Assembly (NCBI GenBank): GCA_022821495.1
Contig: JAJEDN010000061.1
Location: forward strand, 62,001-126,000
Length of the DNA: 64,000 nucleotides
Source of the DNA: Candidatus Poribacteria bacterium
GTDB lineage: Bacteria; Poribacteria; WGA-4E; WGA-3G
Direction of reading: 5' to 3'
The position numbers were made by a program, and so were the translations under genes. How positions within the stretch are numbered: position 1 is the stretch's first letter; every line of letters starts with the position of its first letter. The notes under the pieces were generated by a model. It ran no database searches. It saw only the letters and a program-made list of their open reading frames with translations, and was not told where the DNA came from. This document shows positions 17,381 to 25,613 of this stretch, one piece after another.

Positions 17381-19285
17381 TTAATCGTTTTTAGATTCGA
17401 TTTGTGTCAAATCCCATAATAGCAAGGTACTGTCGTCACTGCCACTCGCAAGTACCTTTCCGTTAGGGCTAAACGCCACAGATCGAACCGCGCCCTTATG
17501 TCCAGTGAGGGTTGCTATGTGCTTGTCGGTGGCTAAATCTGACATATAGATATCACCTCTTGCACTTCCACTCGCGATTGTCTGTCCATCTGGACTGAAT
17601 GCGATGGATAAGACCGCGTCCCGCTGTCCTGGAAGCGTGGACAATAATTTGCCAGAGGCAGCATCCCATAACCGGATTTTACGATCATCCCCGCCACTCG
17701 CAAGTACCGAACCATTCGGTGAATACGCGACAGCGGACACCCGCCGTTCATGTCCTATGAGCTCCGTTTTAACTTTGCTAGTGCGGATATCCCAGAGTCG
17801 AATGATTGCTGCGTCAGTTGCTACTGCAAGCGTCCGTCCATCAGGGTTAAGGGAAATGGCATTAACACCGTTGTTTCGTTCCGATCCAGTGCTGTTTGTA
17901 GTGATGGTTTGTAGAAGGTGTCCGGTTGGGACATACCACAAATAGATTATGTTGTCCCAACCTCCGCTTGCAAGGGTGGTGCCATCTGCTGAAAATGAGA
18001 GTGTAGGAACGCCTCGTTCATGTTCGGTGAGGGTCTTCAAGTGTTCGCCGGTCTGCACGTTCCACACACGAATTTGACCATCCCAACTCCCACTTGCTAA
18101 AATCTTTCCATCGGGCGAATACGCTACAGAACTGAGGTGAGCTGTATGCCCAGCGAGTGTTTTCACGAGTGCTCCGGTTTGGACATCTCGCAGCGCAATC
18201 GCGTTATCTCCTCTTTCACTACTCGCAAGTATCTCGCCATCCGGTGAGAATACCGCCGATCTCGCAAAAAACGTATGTCCACTGATAGTTCTCAACAGTT
18301 CACCGGTGTTAGTATCCCAAAATCGGATTGTCCCGTCATCGCTTTCACTGGTAAGCACCTTACCATCAGGGGCATACACCAGAGAATCAATTTGGTCGGT
18401 ATGTCCGGTAAGCGTTTTTAAGTGTTCGCCTGTGTGAACATCCCACAAATAGATGTTGTTATCCCACCGGCTTCCGCTGGCAAGTATGCCACCATCAGAT
18501 GAATATACAATGGAAGTGACGTACTTCATATCCGTAGTAATCGTTTTTAAAAGGTTGCCAGTCTCCACGTCCCACAAACGAATTTTGGAGTCTCGTCCGC
18601 TGCTGGCGAGTGTCTGACCATCCGGAGCGTAGGCAACACGGTAGATCCTACCCGAATGTTCGGTAATGGTTCTCAAGAGTTGCCCTGTTTGCACGTTCCA
18701 TAAACAGAGCGTGCCGTCTTCAAAATTCCCGACGCTCGCAAGCGTCTTGCCATCAGGTGAATATACCACAGACCTGACACTATCTGTATGTCCTATGAGT
18801 GTTCGCAGCAATTCACCCGTGTTTATATCCCACAATCTGACTGTGGTATCTCGACTGCCGCTGACAAGCATTTCTCCAGTCGGACTGAATGCCAACGAAT
18901 AGACAGTAAATGTGTGTCCTGTGAGGACATCTCTCTGATTTCTCGTCTCTGCGTCCAACAAATGGATGTTACTGCCCCTTGCAACAGCAAGTGTGTTTCC
19001 ATCAGGACTCATTGCTATATTACCGGCACCCCACATATCACCCGTCAGCAGTTCGACCTCTTTTCCAGTGTCTACGTCATAGATCCAGATGCCGATTGAA
19101 CTCCTGACAGCGAGTCGGGTACCGTCCGGAAAATAGGTCGAACTACCATAGGCTCTCCCTTTTCCAAAGCGGACGATAGCCCCTTCAGGAAGATGCCATC
19201 GGGTGTATTCTTGTGCAGAACTGCTTGAAAATGATAGTAAAGAGATAAGGATTATCAGAATAGAAAACAAATTCAGGTTTTTCAT
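17381..19285 (-). CDS. Secreted WD40 double beta-propeller protein 1
   Basis: A 634-residue exported protein. The signal peptide MKNLNLFSILIILISLLSFS ends near SSAQ|EYTRW. After a family motif (LPEGAIVRFGKG) come 14 WD40 repeats, each close to the form HxxxVxSVxFSPDGxxLASGSxDxTIRLWDxxTGxxLxTLxG, which would fold as two seven-bladed propellers. The first blade has the family's IGIWIYD in place of the usual LWD strand; the last ends DSTLLLWDLTQ. No catalytic domain is present, so a binding or scaffold role outside the cytoplasm is likely; the partner is unknown. Start at 19285 is set by TAAGGAGT upstream; a GTG nine bases further up is less likely. It lies 12 bp after the WD40 gene 2 and belongs to its operon. 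Confidence 0.9.
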   Translation of the reverse strand: MKNLNLFSILIILISLLSFSSSSAQEYTRWHLPEGAIVRFGKGRAYGSSTYFPDGTRLAVRSSIGIWIYDVDTGKEVELLTGDMWGAGNIAMSPDGNTLAVARGSNIHLLDAETRNQRDVLTGHTFTVYSLAFSPTGEMLVSGSRDTTVRLWDINTGELLRTLIGHTDSVRSVVYSPDGKTLASVGNFEDGTLCLWNVQTGQLLRTITEHSGRIYRVAYAPDGQTLASSGRDSKIRLWDVETGNLLKTITTDMKYVTSIVYSSDGGILASGSRWDNNIYLWDVHTGEHLKTLTGHTDQIDSLVYAPDGKVLTSESDDGTIRFWDTNTGELLRTISGHTFFARSAVFSPDGEILASSERGDNAIALRDVQTGALVKTLAGHTAHLSSVAYSPDGKILASGSWDGQIRVWNVQTGEHLKTLTEHERGVPTLSFSADGTTLASGGWDNIIYLWYVPTGHLLQTITTNSTGSERNNGVNAISLNPDGRTLAVATDAAIIRLWDIRTSKVKTELIGHERRVSAVAYSPNGSVLASGGDDRKIRLWDAASGKLLSTLPGQRDAVLSIAFSPDGQTIASGSARGDIYMSDLATDKHIATLTGHKGAVRSVAFSPNGKVLASGSDDSTLLLWDLTQIESKND

Positions 19286-19297
19286 AACCAACACTCC

Positions 19298-21175
19298 TTA
19301 ATCGATCTTAGCACGGAACCGTGTCATATCCCATAAAAGCACTGTGCCATCGGTGCTCCCGCTGGCAAGCGTTTGTCCGTCGGGTGAATACGCTACCGAT
19401 AAAACGTACCCTGTATGTCCAATCAGACCTGATTTCGGTCTCCCTGTTTCTGGGTCCCACAAACGGATCATCATGTCCCAACTTGCACTCGCAAGCGTGT
19501 CACCATCCGGCGAAAACGCGACCGTTAGGACATAAATCGTATGCCCTTTGAGCATCTGCGCGTTCCGTCCGGTGTATGCATTCCACAGCCCTACTGTCCT
19601 ATCATTACAAGCACTGGCGAGTGTGCTGCCGTCCGGACTAAAAGCGAGTCCTGTAATATCGCTTTTATGTCCCTCAAGCGTTCGTTTGTGTCTGCCGGCG
19701 CGTCCGTCCCATAAACGGATTTCGTTATCAGTTCCATCGCCGCTTGCAAGTGTTCTACCATCGGGTGAAAATGCGACTGCCCTGACATCTCCAGTATGCC
19801 CTTTGAGGATATGCAAGGGGTCGCCAGTTTTTGCGTCCCACAGACGGACGGTATCATCGTTGCTCCCACTCGCGAGTCTGTTTCCATCCGGCGAATAAGC
19901 CAACGTCACAACGTAATCCCAATGTTCACTCAGTGTTTGCTTGTGCTGCCCTGTCTCTGCGTCCCACAAGCGGATGGTATTGTCCCAGCTGCCGCTCGCA
20001 AGCGTGCTGCCGTCCGGACTAAAAGCGACAGCGGCAACCGTCCAACCGTGTCCGGTGAGTGTGTTTTTCTGTTCACCAGTCTTGGCATCCCATAAATGGA
20101 TCGTCTGCTTCGTATTCCCACTCGCGATTGTCTCACCGTTCGGTGAAAATGCGACTGCCTTGACGTCCGCTGTATGTCCAGCGATGGTATTTTTTGCTTC
20201 CCACGTCTGCGTATCCCACAATCGAATCGTGCCATCGTGACTTCCGCTCACGAGCGTTTTTCCGTTTGGCGAATACGTCGCTGAAACAACAGGATCCGTG
20301 TGCGCTTTAAGTCTTCGTAGGAGTTTGCCGGTGTCCGGATTCCATAGATGGAGCGCGTTATCCCAACTCGCGCTGACGAGTGCCTCGCCGTCCGGTGAAA
20401 AGACGATCGATACAACGTGCCACGTGTGTCCTACGAGGTTCCGTATCTGTTCTCCTGTGCCTGCGTTCCACACGCCGATTGTGCTGTCGTCACAACCACT
20501 GACGAGGGTTTGCCCATTCGGGCTGAAAGCGATAGTGGTTACAGCGCGCTTGTGACCTGTTAAAGTTTTCAAAACCTGTCCGGTATGGACATCCCATAAC
20601 AAGATTGTGCTGTCCTCACTCCCACTCGCAAGCGTCTTGCCATCCGGACTGAATGCGATTGTTCGTCCAACATCTGTATGTCCAGTGAGGGTCCGCTTGA
20701 GTCTTTTCGTGTGAAGGTTCCACAAACGGACTGTATCGTCCTCACTCGTACTTGCGAGGCTGCTGCCATCAGGGCTGAAAGCAACGGATCTCACTCGGCG
20801 TGTGTGTCCAGCGAAAGTAGCCTTGCGTTTTCGGGTCTTTGTATCCCACAAGCGAATTGTGTTGTCGCTACTCCCGCTGGCAAGCGTTTGTCCATCCGGA
20901 CTGAAGGCGACACAGTAGACGTTACGTGTATGTCCCCGCATCAGTGCTAATTCCGCACCGGTGTGGGCATTGTAGAGCCAAACCCCGATACTGCTCGCCA
21001 CTGCGATTGTATTGCCATCGGGTGAATATTTAATCTCATTAATCTTGCCTTTCCCCAAACGCGCGATGGCGCCTTGCGGCAAATTCCATCGGGTGTATCG
21101 TTGCGCAAAAGTGTTTGAGAATGACAGCAGAGAAACAGAGATTATCAGAAAGGAAAACAGACGCAGATTTTTCAT
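19298..21175 (-). CDS. Secreted WD40 double beta-propeller protein 2
   Basis: A 625-residue exported protein with a signal peptide (MKNLRLFSFLIISVSLLSFS, then NTFAQ) and 14 WD40 repeats. Its repeats are the most regular of the family: most read HTxxVxxVAFSPDGxTLASGSxDxTIRLWDxxTG with few insertions. Highly similar blades inside one chain point to recent amplification or gene conversion. The first blade keeps SSIGVWLYN. It sits between the AAA+ gene (33 bp upstream) and WD40 gene 1 (12 bp downstream) in one direction, so the three are probably cotranscribed. AAGAGA precedes the ATG. Ligand unknown. Confidence 0.9.
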   Translation of the reverse strand: MKNLRLFSFLIISVSLLSFSNTFAQRYTRWNLPQGAIARLGKGKINEIKYSPDGNTIAVASSIGVWLYNAHTGAELALMRGHTRNVYCVAFSPDGQTLASGSSDNTIRLWDTKTRKRKATFAGHTRRVRSVAFSPDGSSLASTSEDDTVRLWNLHTKRLKRTLTGHTDVGRTIAFSPDGKTLASGSEDSTILLWDVHTGQVLKTLTGHKRAVTTIAFSPNGQTLVSGCDDSTIGVWNAGTGEQIRNLVGHTWHVVSIVFSPDGEALVSASWDNALHLWNPDTGKLLRRLKAHTDPVVSATYSPNGKTLVSGSHDGTIRLWDTQTWEAKNTIAGHTADVKAVAFSPNGETIASGNTKQTIHLWDAKTGEQKNTLTGHGWTVAAVAFSPDGSTLASGSWDNTIRLWDAETGQHKQTLSEHWDYVVTLAYSPDGNRLASGSNDDTVRLWDAKTGDPLHILKGHTGDVRAVAFSPDGRTLASGDGTDNEIRLWDGRAGRHKRTLEGHKSDITGLAFSPDGSTLASACNDRTVGLWNAYTGRNAQMLKGHTIYVLTVAFSPDGDTLASASWDMMIRLWDPETGRPKSGLIGHTGYVLSVAYSPDGQTLASGSTDGTVLLWDMTRFRAKID

Positions 21176-21208
21176 AATTAGTTCTCTTAATCATTTTGTT
21201 TTTATGCA

Positions 21209-23119
21209 TCAATTCCGCAAGCCGAGTTGATTGCTGAGTTCCATTAAACGTTTGTTAATGCCCGTTTTATCAACCCGATTTCCATCCACGAATTCTTGAT
21301 ATTCTGGCAACAATCCGTCTGGGATCATCATGCGTGAATTCGCTTCTCGCAATGCTAATAGCCCCATGAAGATTTGCATTTCCCGTGAATAATCTGGTAC
21401 GAAGTCGTTTAGTGATTGGTGGAGTTCGCCTTCTGTGAAGGTATCGCGACCGCTGCGTCTCGCAGTATTATGCGCACGTTGAACAATCAAGAGCAGATCC
21501 CGCCAGGTTAACCCGTCTGTTTCTTCACCGCCGACAAGTGCTTGGAAATTGATGTTGCCCGATGTCTGTCCTTGACAGAATATTCTTAAAATCGCCATTC
21601 GACCACCGCCAGTAGGCGGTAGCATGATCAATTTGGTGTCGAAAATGCCGTACCGTCGGAAAATAGGTGGCATTAAGTCGGGGCGTTGTGACGCACCCAC
21701 CCATATCACTTGACCGTGCAACGATATATCGCTTATAGCATTCACGAGTGCGCGCGGAAACGCCTGTTCGTGATCCTCTGAATTCATCGTGGTGTGTGGT
21801 GATGCCTGCTCAATGCCATCCATAAAGACGACTGTTGGCGCAATGCCGCGGATAAAATTGAGTCCTGCGTTCAGGTTCCGTTCATAGGTGTTTCCACCTT
21901 GATTGATGTTTATTGTGACTTCGCCCATCTGATTGGCGTAGCGGAGTCGGACAAGCGTCATATTCGCTTCACCTGCGAGTACCCTTGCAGTGTGTTCTTT
22001 ACTGGTGCCGGCGGGACCGAGGAGGAGCATACCGCGCGGCACGCGTCGTAGATCCCGGTTTTTCATACCATCCGCGATATCCCGAATGATTCGCATGACG
22101 TACCAACCGTCGTCAGCGGGACCTCTCTGCGTTTCACCGAGTTCAAGGACACCGCGGCTGAAGGTCCTAATACTGTCGGCTCGGTACCTGAATAAGGCTT
22201 CACCGCCTGCTTTCTGTTGGGTAGATTCTGCTTGTTGCACCACATCGTGGACACCGAGTAGGTTTAAGCCAACTGTTTCTCGTGCAAAGGTTTCCCGCTC
22301 GCGATGATTACCCAAGGTTTTACGCATCTGTGAGGAACCGTCCGAGATGTCGTGGAGTTGTTCAATAAACTTTAGACGTTCGTCATAGTTCGGAAACGGA
22401 ATTTCTATCACAGGGATCTCAGGATTCACGGTAAAATTCGGGTGTACATCGGATACATTGTGCGTAACGAGCAGGATGACGTGCTTATGCCTTCGGATAT
22501 CAAGGTCAGATGCCCAATATTGGATTTGGCCAAACAAGAGTTGGACTTCATCTTTGGCGACCTCGTTCAATGATGGATCGTTCGGTGTGAGCATCTCCAG
22601 GGCGTTAATTACCAACCCAATTCTTGTTCTTCTTTGCCGCAAAAGACGGTTTAGTTTTCTTCGGAATTCCGCGGAAGGCGAAGCGTCCATCACCACGAAT
22701 GGATCTTCATGTTCTTTGTCAAACGCCAAATCGGCGTTAATCCTGCGACGTGCCAGCCGCGGATCTACGTCCTGTTCGGCGAGATTAACGCCTTCGACCT
22801 CTCTAAGGCGTTGAAGGGTTTGAAGCCATGTTGCCGTACTCTGAAAATGAAAAACGCCTGTTTTATTGTATTGGGGGAAGATTTCAAGTGCTCTTTGGGT
22901 GTTTCGCCATTGCCCAATTTTTGGGAAATGGATGCCTTCCGAAGCATTATATCCGAGAACGAGTTGACAACCTAATAGGTCGAGCTGCGCCATAAGATAG
23001 TCCGTAGTGCGCAAATAACCGTAAACATCGTCGTATAGCAAATCATTTACATTAAAATGGAGCAGAAATTGGTGAGCAGAACCCGCATCATAGTGTTTTT
23101 TGATTGCATTCCAGAACAT
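21209..23119 (-). CDS. Degenerate AAA+ ATPase-like protein, cytoplasmic
   Basis: A 636-residue protein with no signal peptide. The N-terminal ~320 residues look like a decayed NTPase domain (VLGYNASEGIHF, VVMDASPSAEFRRKLNRLL, HVILLVTHNVSDVH). The C-terminal domain is clearly AAA+: RGMLLLGPAGTSKEHTARVL at about residues 360-380, VVFMDGIEQ near 431, and GASQRPDLMPPIFRRYGIFD with the arginine of the second region of homology. However Walker A reads GPAGTSKE (usual GPPGTGKT) and Walker B has Gly where the catalytic Glu is expected, so hydrolysis is doubtful. The two-part build recalls Ycf46-type proteins. GAGGAGGTAAA precedes the ATG. It leads an operon with WD40 genes 2 and 1. Confidence 0.75.
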   Translation of the reverse strand: MFWNAIKKHYDAGSAHQFLLHFNVNDLLYDDVYGYLRTTDYLMAQLDLLGCQLVLGYNASEGIHFPKIGQWRNTQRALEIFPQYNKTGVFHFQSTATWLQTLQRLREVEGVNLAEQDVDPRLARRRINADLAFDKEHEDPFVVMDASPSAEFRRKLNRLLRQRRTRIGLVINALEMLTPNDPSLNEVAKDEVQLLFGQIQYWASDLDIRRHKHVILLVTHNVSDVHPNFTVNPEIPVIEIPFPNYDERLKFIEQLHDISDGSSQMRKTLGNHRERETFARETVGLNLLGVHDVVQQAESTQQKAGGEALFRYRADSIRTFSRGVLELGETQRGPADDGWYVMRIIRDIADGMKNRDLRRVPRGMLLLGPAGTSKEHTARVLAGEANMTLVRLRYANQMGEVTININQGGNTYERNLNAGLNFIRGIAPTVVFMDGIEQASPHTTMNSEDHEQAFPRALVNAISDISLHGQVIWVGASQRPDLMPPIFRRYGIFDTKLIMLPPTGGGRMAILRIFCQGQTSGNINFQALVGGEETDGLTWRDLLLIVQRAHNTARRSGRDTFTEGELHQSLNDFVPDYSREMQIFMGLLALREANSRMMIPDGLLPEYQEFVDGNRVDKTGINKRLMELSNQLGLRN

Positions 23120-23699
23120 TTTACCTCCTCGGTTTCGTGTGAAATTTTTGTGAGCAGACGCGCCCGAATAGTCTATCCATCTTTATATTCCTCTCGGTTG
23201 TTTTTGAAAATCTGGTCGTTAATTTTGCCGTAGAAGTAGCCGTCTTCGCGTTGGATTTTAGCGTTTGCGGTGCGACAGGGATATAGAAAAATTTGGGTTA
23301 GAAAAATACCTTGGGCGTACTTTTTAACCCAACCTATCACATTTAATTCAAAAAAAATTGTCCAAGGTTTGGCATAGATATAAAAAGCACAATGAATTGC
23401 GCGATTACTTGATCAATGTCCTGACAATACACGCTGGATCAGTTCAACATCGTCTTTTTCCATCAGAGACCTCCCAAAACCGATTTAGACCCGTAATTAT
23501 TAGTGACACGATTTTGGGGTGCGTAGGGTGCAGGATTGTCATAATTTGAAAAAAAAGTGAAATTTAATCGAGGGTAGTTTATTATAAGTGGTTTTAATTT
23601 AAAGAGGAGGCTTTTTCGGCAAACGGTTTAAAAAGTAACACGGGATACTCAGAGTTCTCTCATAACCAATTAACAAAGGTTGTTGGTTGTGATATGAAT
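23120..23699. other. Gene-poor stretch with decayed coding remnants
   Basis: No intact gene. On the minus strand there is an ECF sigma stump at 23413-23463. Closer to the AAA+ gene, an open minus-strand stretch ends with a coding-like reading KIQREDGYFYGKINDQIF followed by KNNREEYKDG and a stop at about 23178, but without a start and without a family I recognise. The region is AT-rich and likely the result of deletions. Confidence 0.4.
23413..23463 (-). pseudogene. Stump of an ECF sigma factor gene
   Basis: An ATG at 23463 with a good ribosome-binding site (GGGAGGT) opens a frame that reads MEKDDVELIQRVLSGH and stops. The first 15 residues match the usual beginning of ECF sigma factors (DDxELIxRxLxGDxxAFxxLV). 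Everything after it is lost, probably by deletion. It sits upstream of the AAA+/WD40 operon. The match is short, so this is a suggestion. Confidence 0.45.
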
Positions 23700-25613
23700 T
23701 TAACGATCAGCAACGGACTTTGCGAGTTCCCATAAGAGAATCGTACCATCACGACTTCCACTCGCAAGCCGCTTGCCGTCCGGTGCATACATGAGATTGT
23801 CCACCAAATCCGTGTGCCCTGTAAGCGAGTGTAGGCGTGTTCCGGTCTGCACGTCCCAAAGATGAATCGTGTCATCGTTTCCACAGGCAAGGGTGCCACC
23901 ATCCGGTGAAAATGCCGCAGAAGCAACATTCCGCGTATGCCCTTTGAGCGTTTGCAACAGTTCGCTTGTTTGGCTGTCCCACAAGCAGACTGTGCCATCC
24001 CAACTGCCACTCGCTATTATGCTACCATCCGGCGAATACACCACAGTATAAACGTTCCCCGTGTGACCGACAAGCGTTTCTAAGAGATCCCCAGTCTGAA
24101 CATCCCACAAACGGATTGTGTCATCGTGACTTCCACTCGCGAGTGTGCCGCCATCGGGTGAGAACGCCACAGAAGCGACATCTTCTGTATGTCCTGCAAG
24201 GATTCGCAACAAATCACCGATGCGGTACAGTTCACCAACCCGGATCTCCCACAAGCCGACTGTATTATCGTGACTACCGCTCGCCAGCATCCTACCGTTG
24301 GGTGAAAAAGCAACGGAAGAAATCAGGCCTTTATGTCCAGAAAAGGTTCCGAGGAACCGTCCGGTTTCTACATCCCATAGGCGAGCTTTCGCGGCATTGG
24401 CACTGGCGACTGTCTTTCCATCCGGTGAATACGCTACCGAATGGACGTTTTCCGACTGGAAGTGTTCCGGCTGAACGCTAATGGTTTTCAGGTGTTCCCC
24501 GGTTTCCAGATTCCAGAAGTTGATTTTAGATAGGTTCCCACGGTTCCCACTTACAAGTGTGCTACCATCCGGAGAATATGCGAGAGAAAAGACGTGAAAT
24601 GCGTGTCCTTTGATGGTTTTTAAGCGTTTGCTGCTGGCAACGTCCCAAAACTGAATCTTACCATCTTCACTCGCACTGGCGACTGTCTTTCCATCCGGCG
24701 AATACGCCACAGAGATAACCGTTGCATCATGTTCAAGTGTTTTTAAGGGGTTGCCAGTGGCAGCATCCCAAAAACTGACGAGATTGTCACTACTTGCACT
24801 GGCGAGCGTCCGCCCGTCCGGAGCGAACACCACGGCGTTAATTTTACCTGTACCATCTGTCTCGCGCGCTTTCAAAAGTTCACCGGTACCGAGATCCCAA
24901 AAACGGATGGTGCAATCAGTATCTCCACTCACAAGCATGCTGCCATCGGGTGCGTATACAACACGTTCTACCCAATCCGTGTTCTCAATGGAGATGTTTA
25001 GGGGTTTCGCAGTCCGCGGGTTCCAAAACCGAATGCCGTTATCCCCCCACGCTGCACTACTGGCAAGGACTGCCCCGTCTGGAGAAAACGCTACCGAATA
25101 AACGTGCTCCGTATGCCCTTCAAGTCGCGCTATCTGTTCCCCCGTGCGTGGATTCCACAGACCAATCGTGTCGTCGTCACTGCCGGTGGCGAGTATTTCA
25201 CCATCGGGAGAGAACGCTACCGCATTGACATCATCCCCATGTCCTACGATACTGACTTTGTGTTCGCCGGTGTTGGCATCCCACACCCAAGCGGTGTTAT
25301 CATCACTTGCAGTCGCAAACGTTTCACCGTCAGGGCTAAACGCTATGGAATTGATGGGACCCGTATGTCCCGTGAGTAGATCAAGCGGTTCACCGGTCTG
25401 CACATCGTAGATCCAGATGCCTATGGTACTCGCAACAGCGAGCTTCGTGCCGTCCGGAAAATACTTTATCGCATTCACCCTGCCTTTTCCGATGCGATTT
25501 GTGGCACCGGGTGGCAACCCCAACAAGGCATTCGTTTGCGCAAAGGCATTTGATAATAAACAGAGTCCAGAAATCAGCGGTAAAATTATCAATAATAGGT
25601 TCAGCATTTTCAT
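23700..25613 (-). CDS. Secreted WD40 double beta-propeller protein 3
   Basis: A 637-residue exported protein. Signal peptide MKMLNLLLIILPLISGLCLL ends near NAFAQ. The family motif LPPGATNRIGKG is followed by 14 WD40 repeats; blade 1 has STIGIWIYD and blade 14 ends DGTILLWELAK. Blade 10 carries an unusual six-residue insertion (RVGELYRIGDLLRILAG) that is shared with WD40 protein 6, linking the two as closest relatives. Its ATG at 25613 overlaps the stop of WD40 gene 4 as ATGA, so translation of the two is probably coupled; the frame is also open to a GTG at 25628. The ligand is unknown. Confidence 0.9.
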   Translation of the reverse strand: MKMLNLLLIILPLISGLCLLSNAFAQTNALLGLPPGATNRIGKGRVNAIKYFPDGTKLAVASTIGIWIYDVQTGEPLDLLTGHTGPINSIAFSPDGETFATASDDNTAWVWDANTGEHKVSIVGHGDDVNAVAFSPDGEILATGSDDDTIGLWNPRTGEQIARLEGHTEHVYSVAFSPDGAVLASSAAWGDNGIRFWNPRTAKPLNISIENTDWVERVVYAPDGSMLVSGDTDCTIRFWDLGTGELLKARETDGTGKINAVVFAPDGRTLASASSDNLVSFWDAATGNPLKTLEHDATVISVAYSPDGKTVASASEDGKIQFWDVASSKRLKTIKGHAFHVFSLAYSPDGSTLVSGNRGNLSKINFWNLETGEHLKTISVQPEHFQSENVHSVAYSPDGKTVASANAAKARLWDVETGRFLGTFSGHKGLISSVAFSPNGRMLASGSHDNTVGLWEIRVGELYRIGDLLRILAGHTEDVASVAFSPDGGTLASGSHDDTIRLWDVQTGDLLETLVGHTGNVYTVVYSPDGSIIASGSWDGTVCLWDSQTSELLQTLKGHTRNVASAAFSPDGGTLACGNDDTIHLWDVQTGTRLHSLTGHTDLVDNLMYAPDGKRLASGSRDGTILLWELAKSVADR

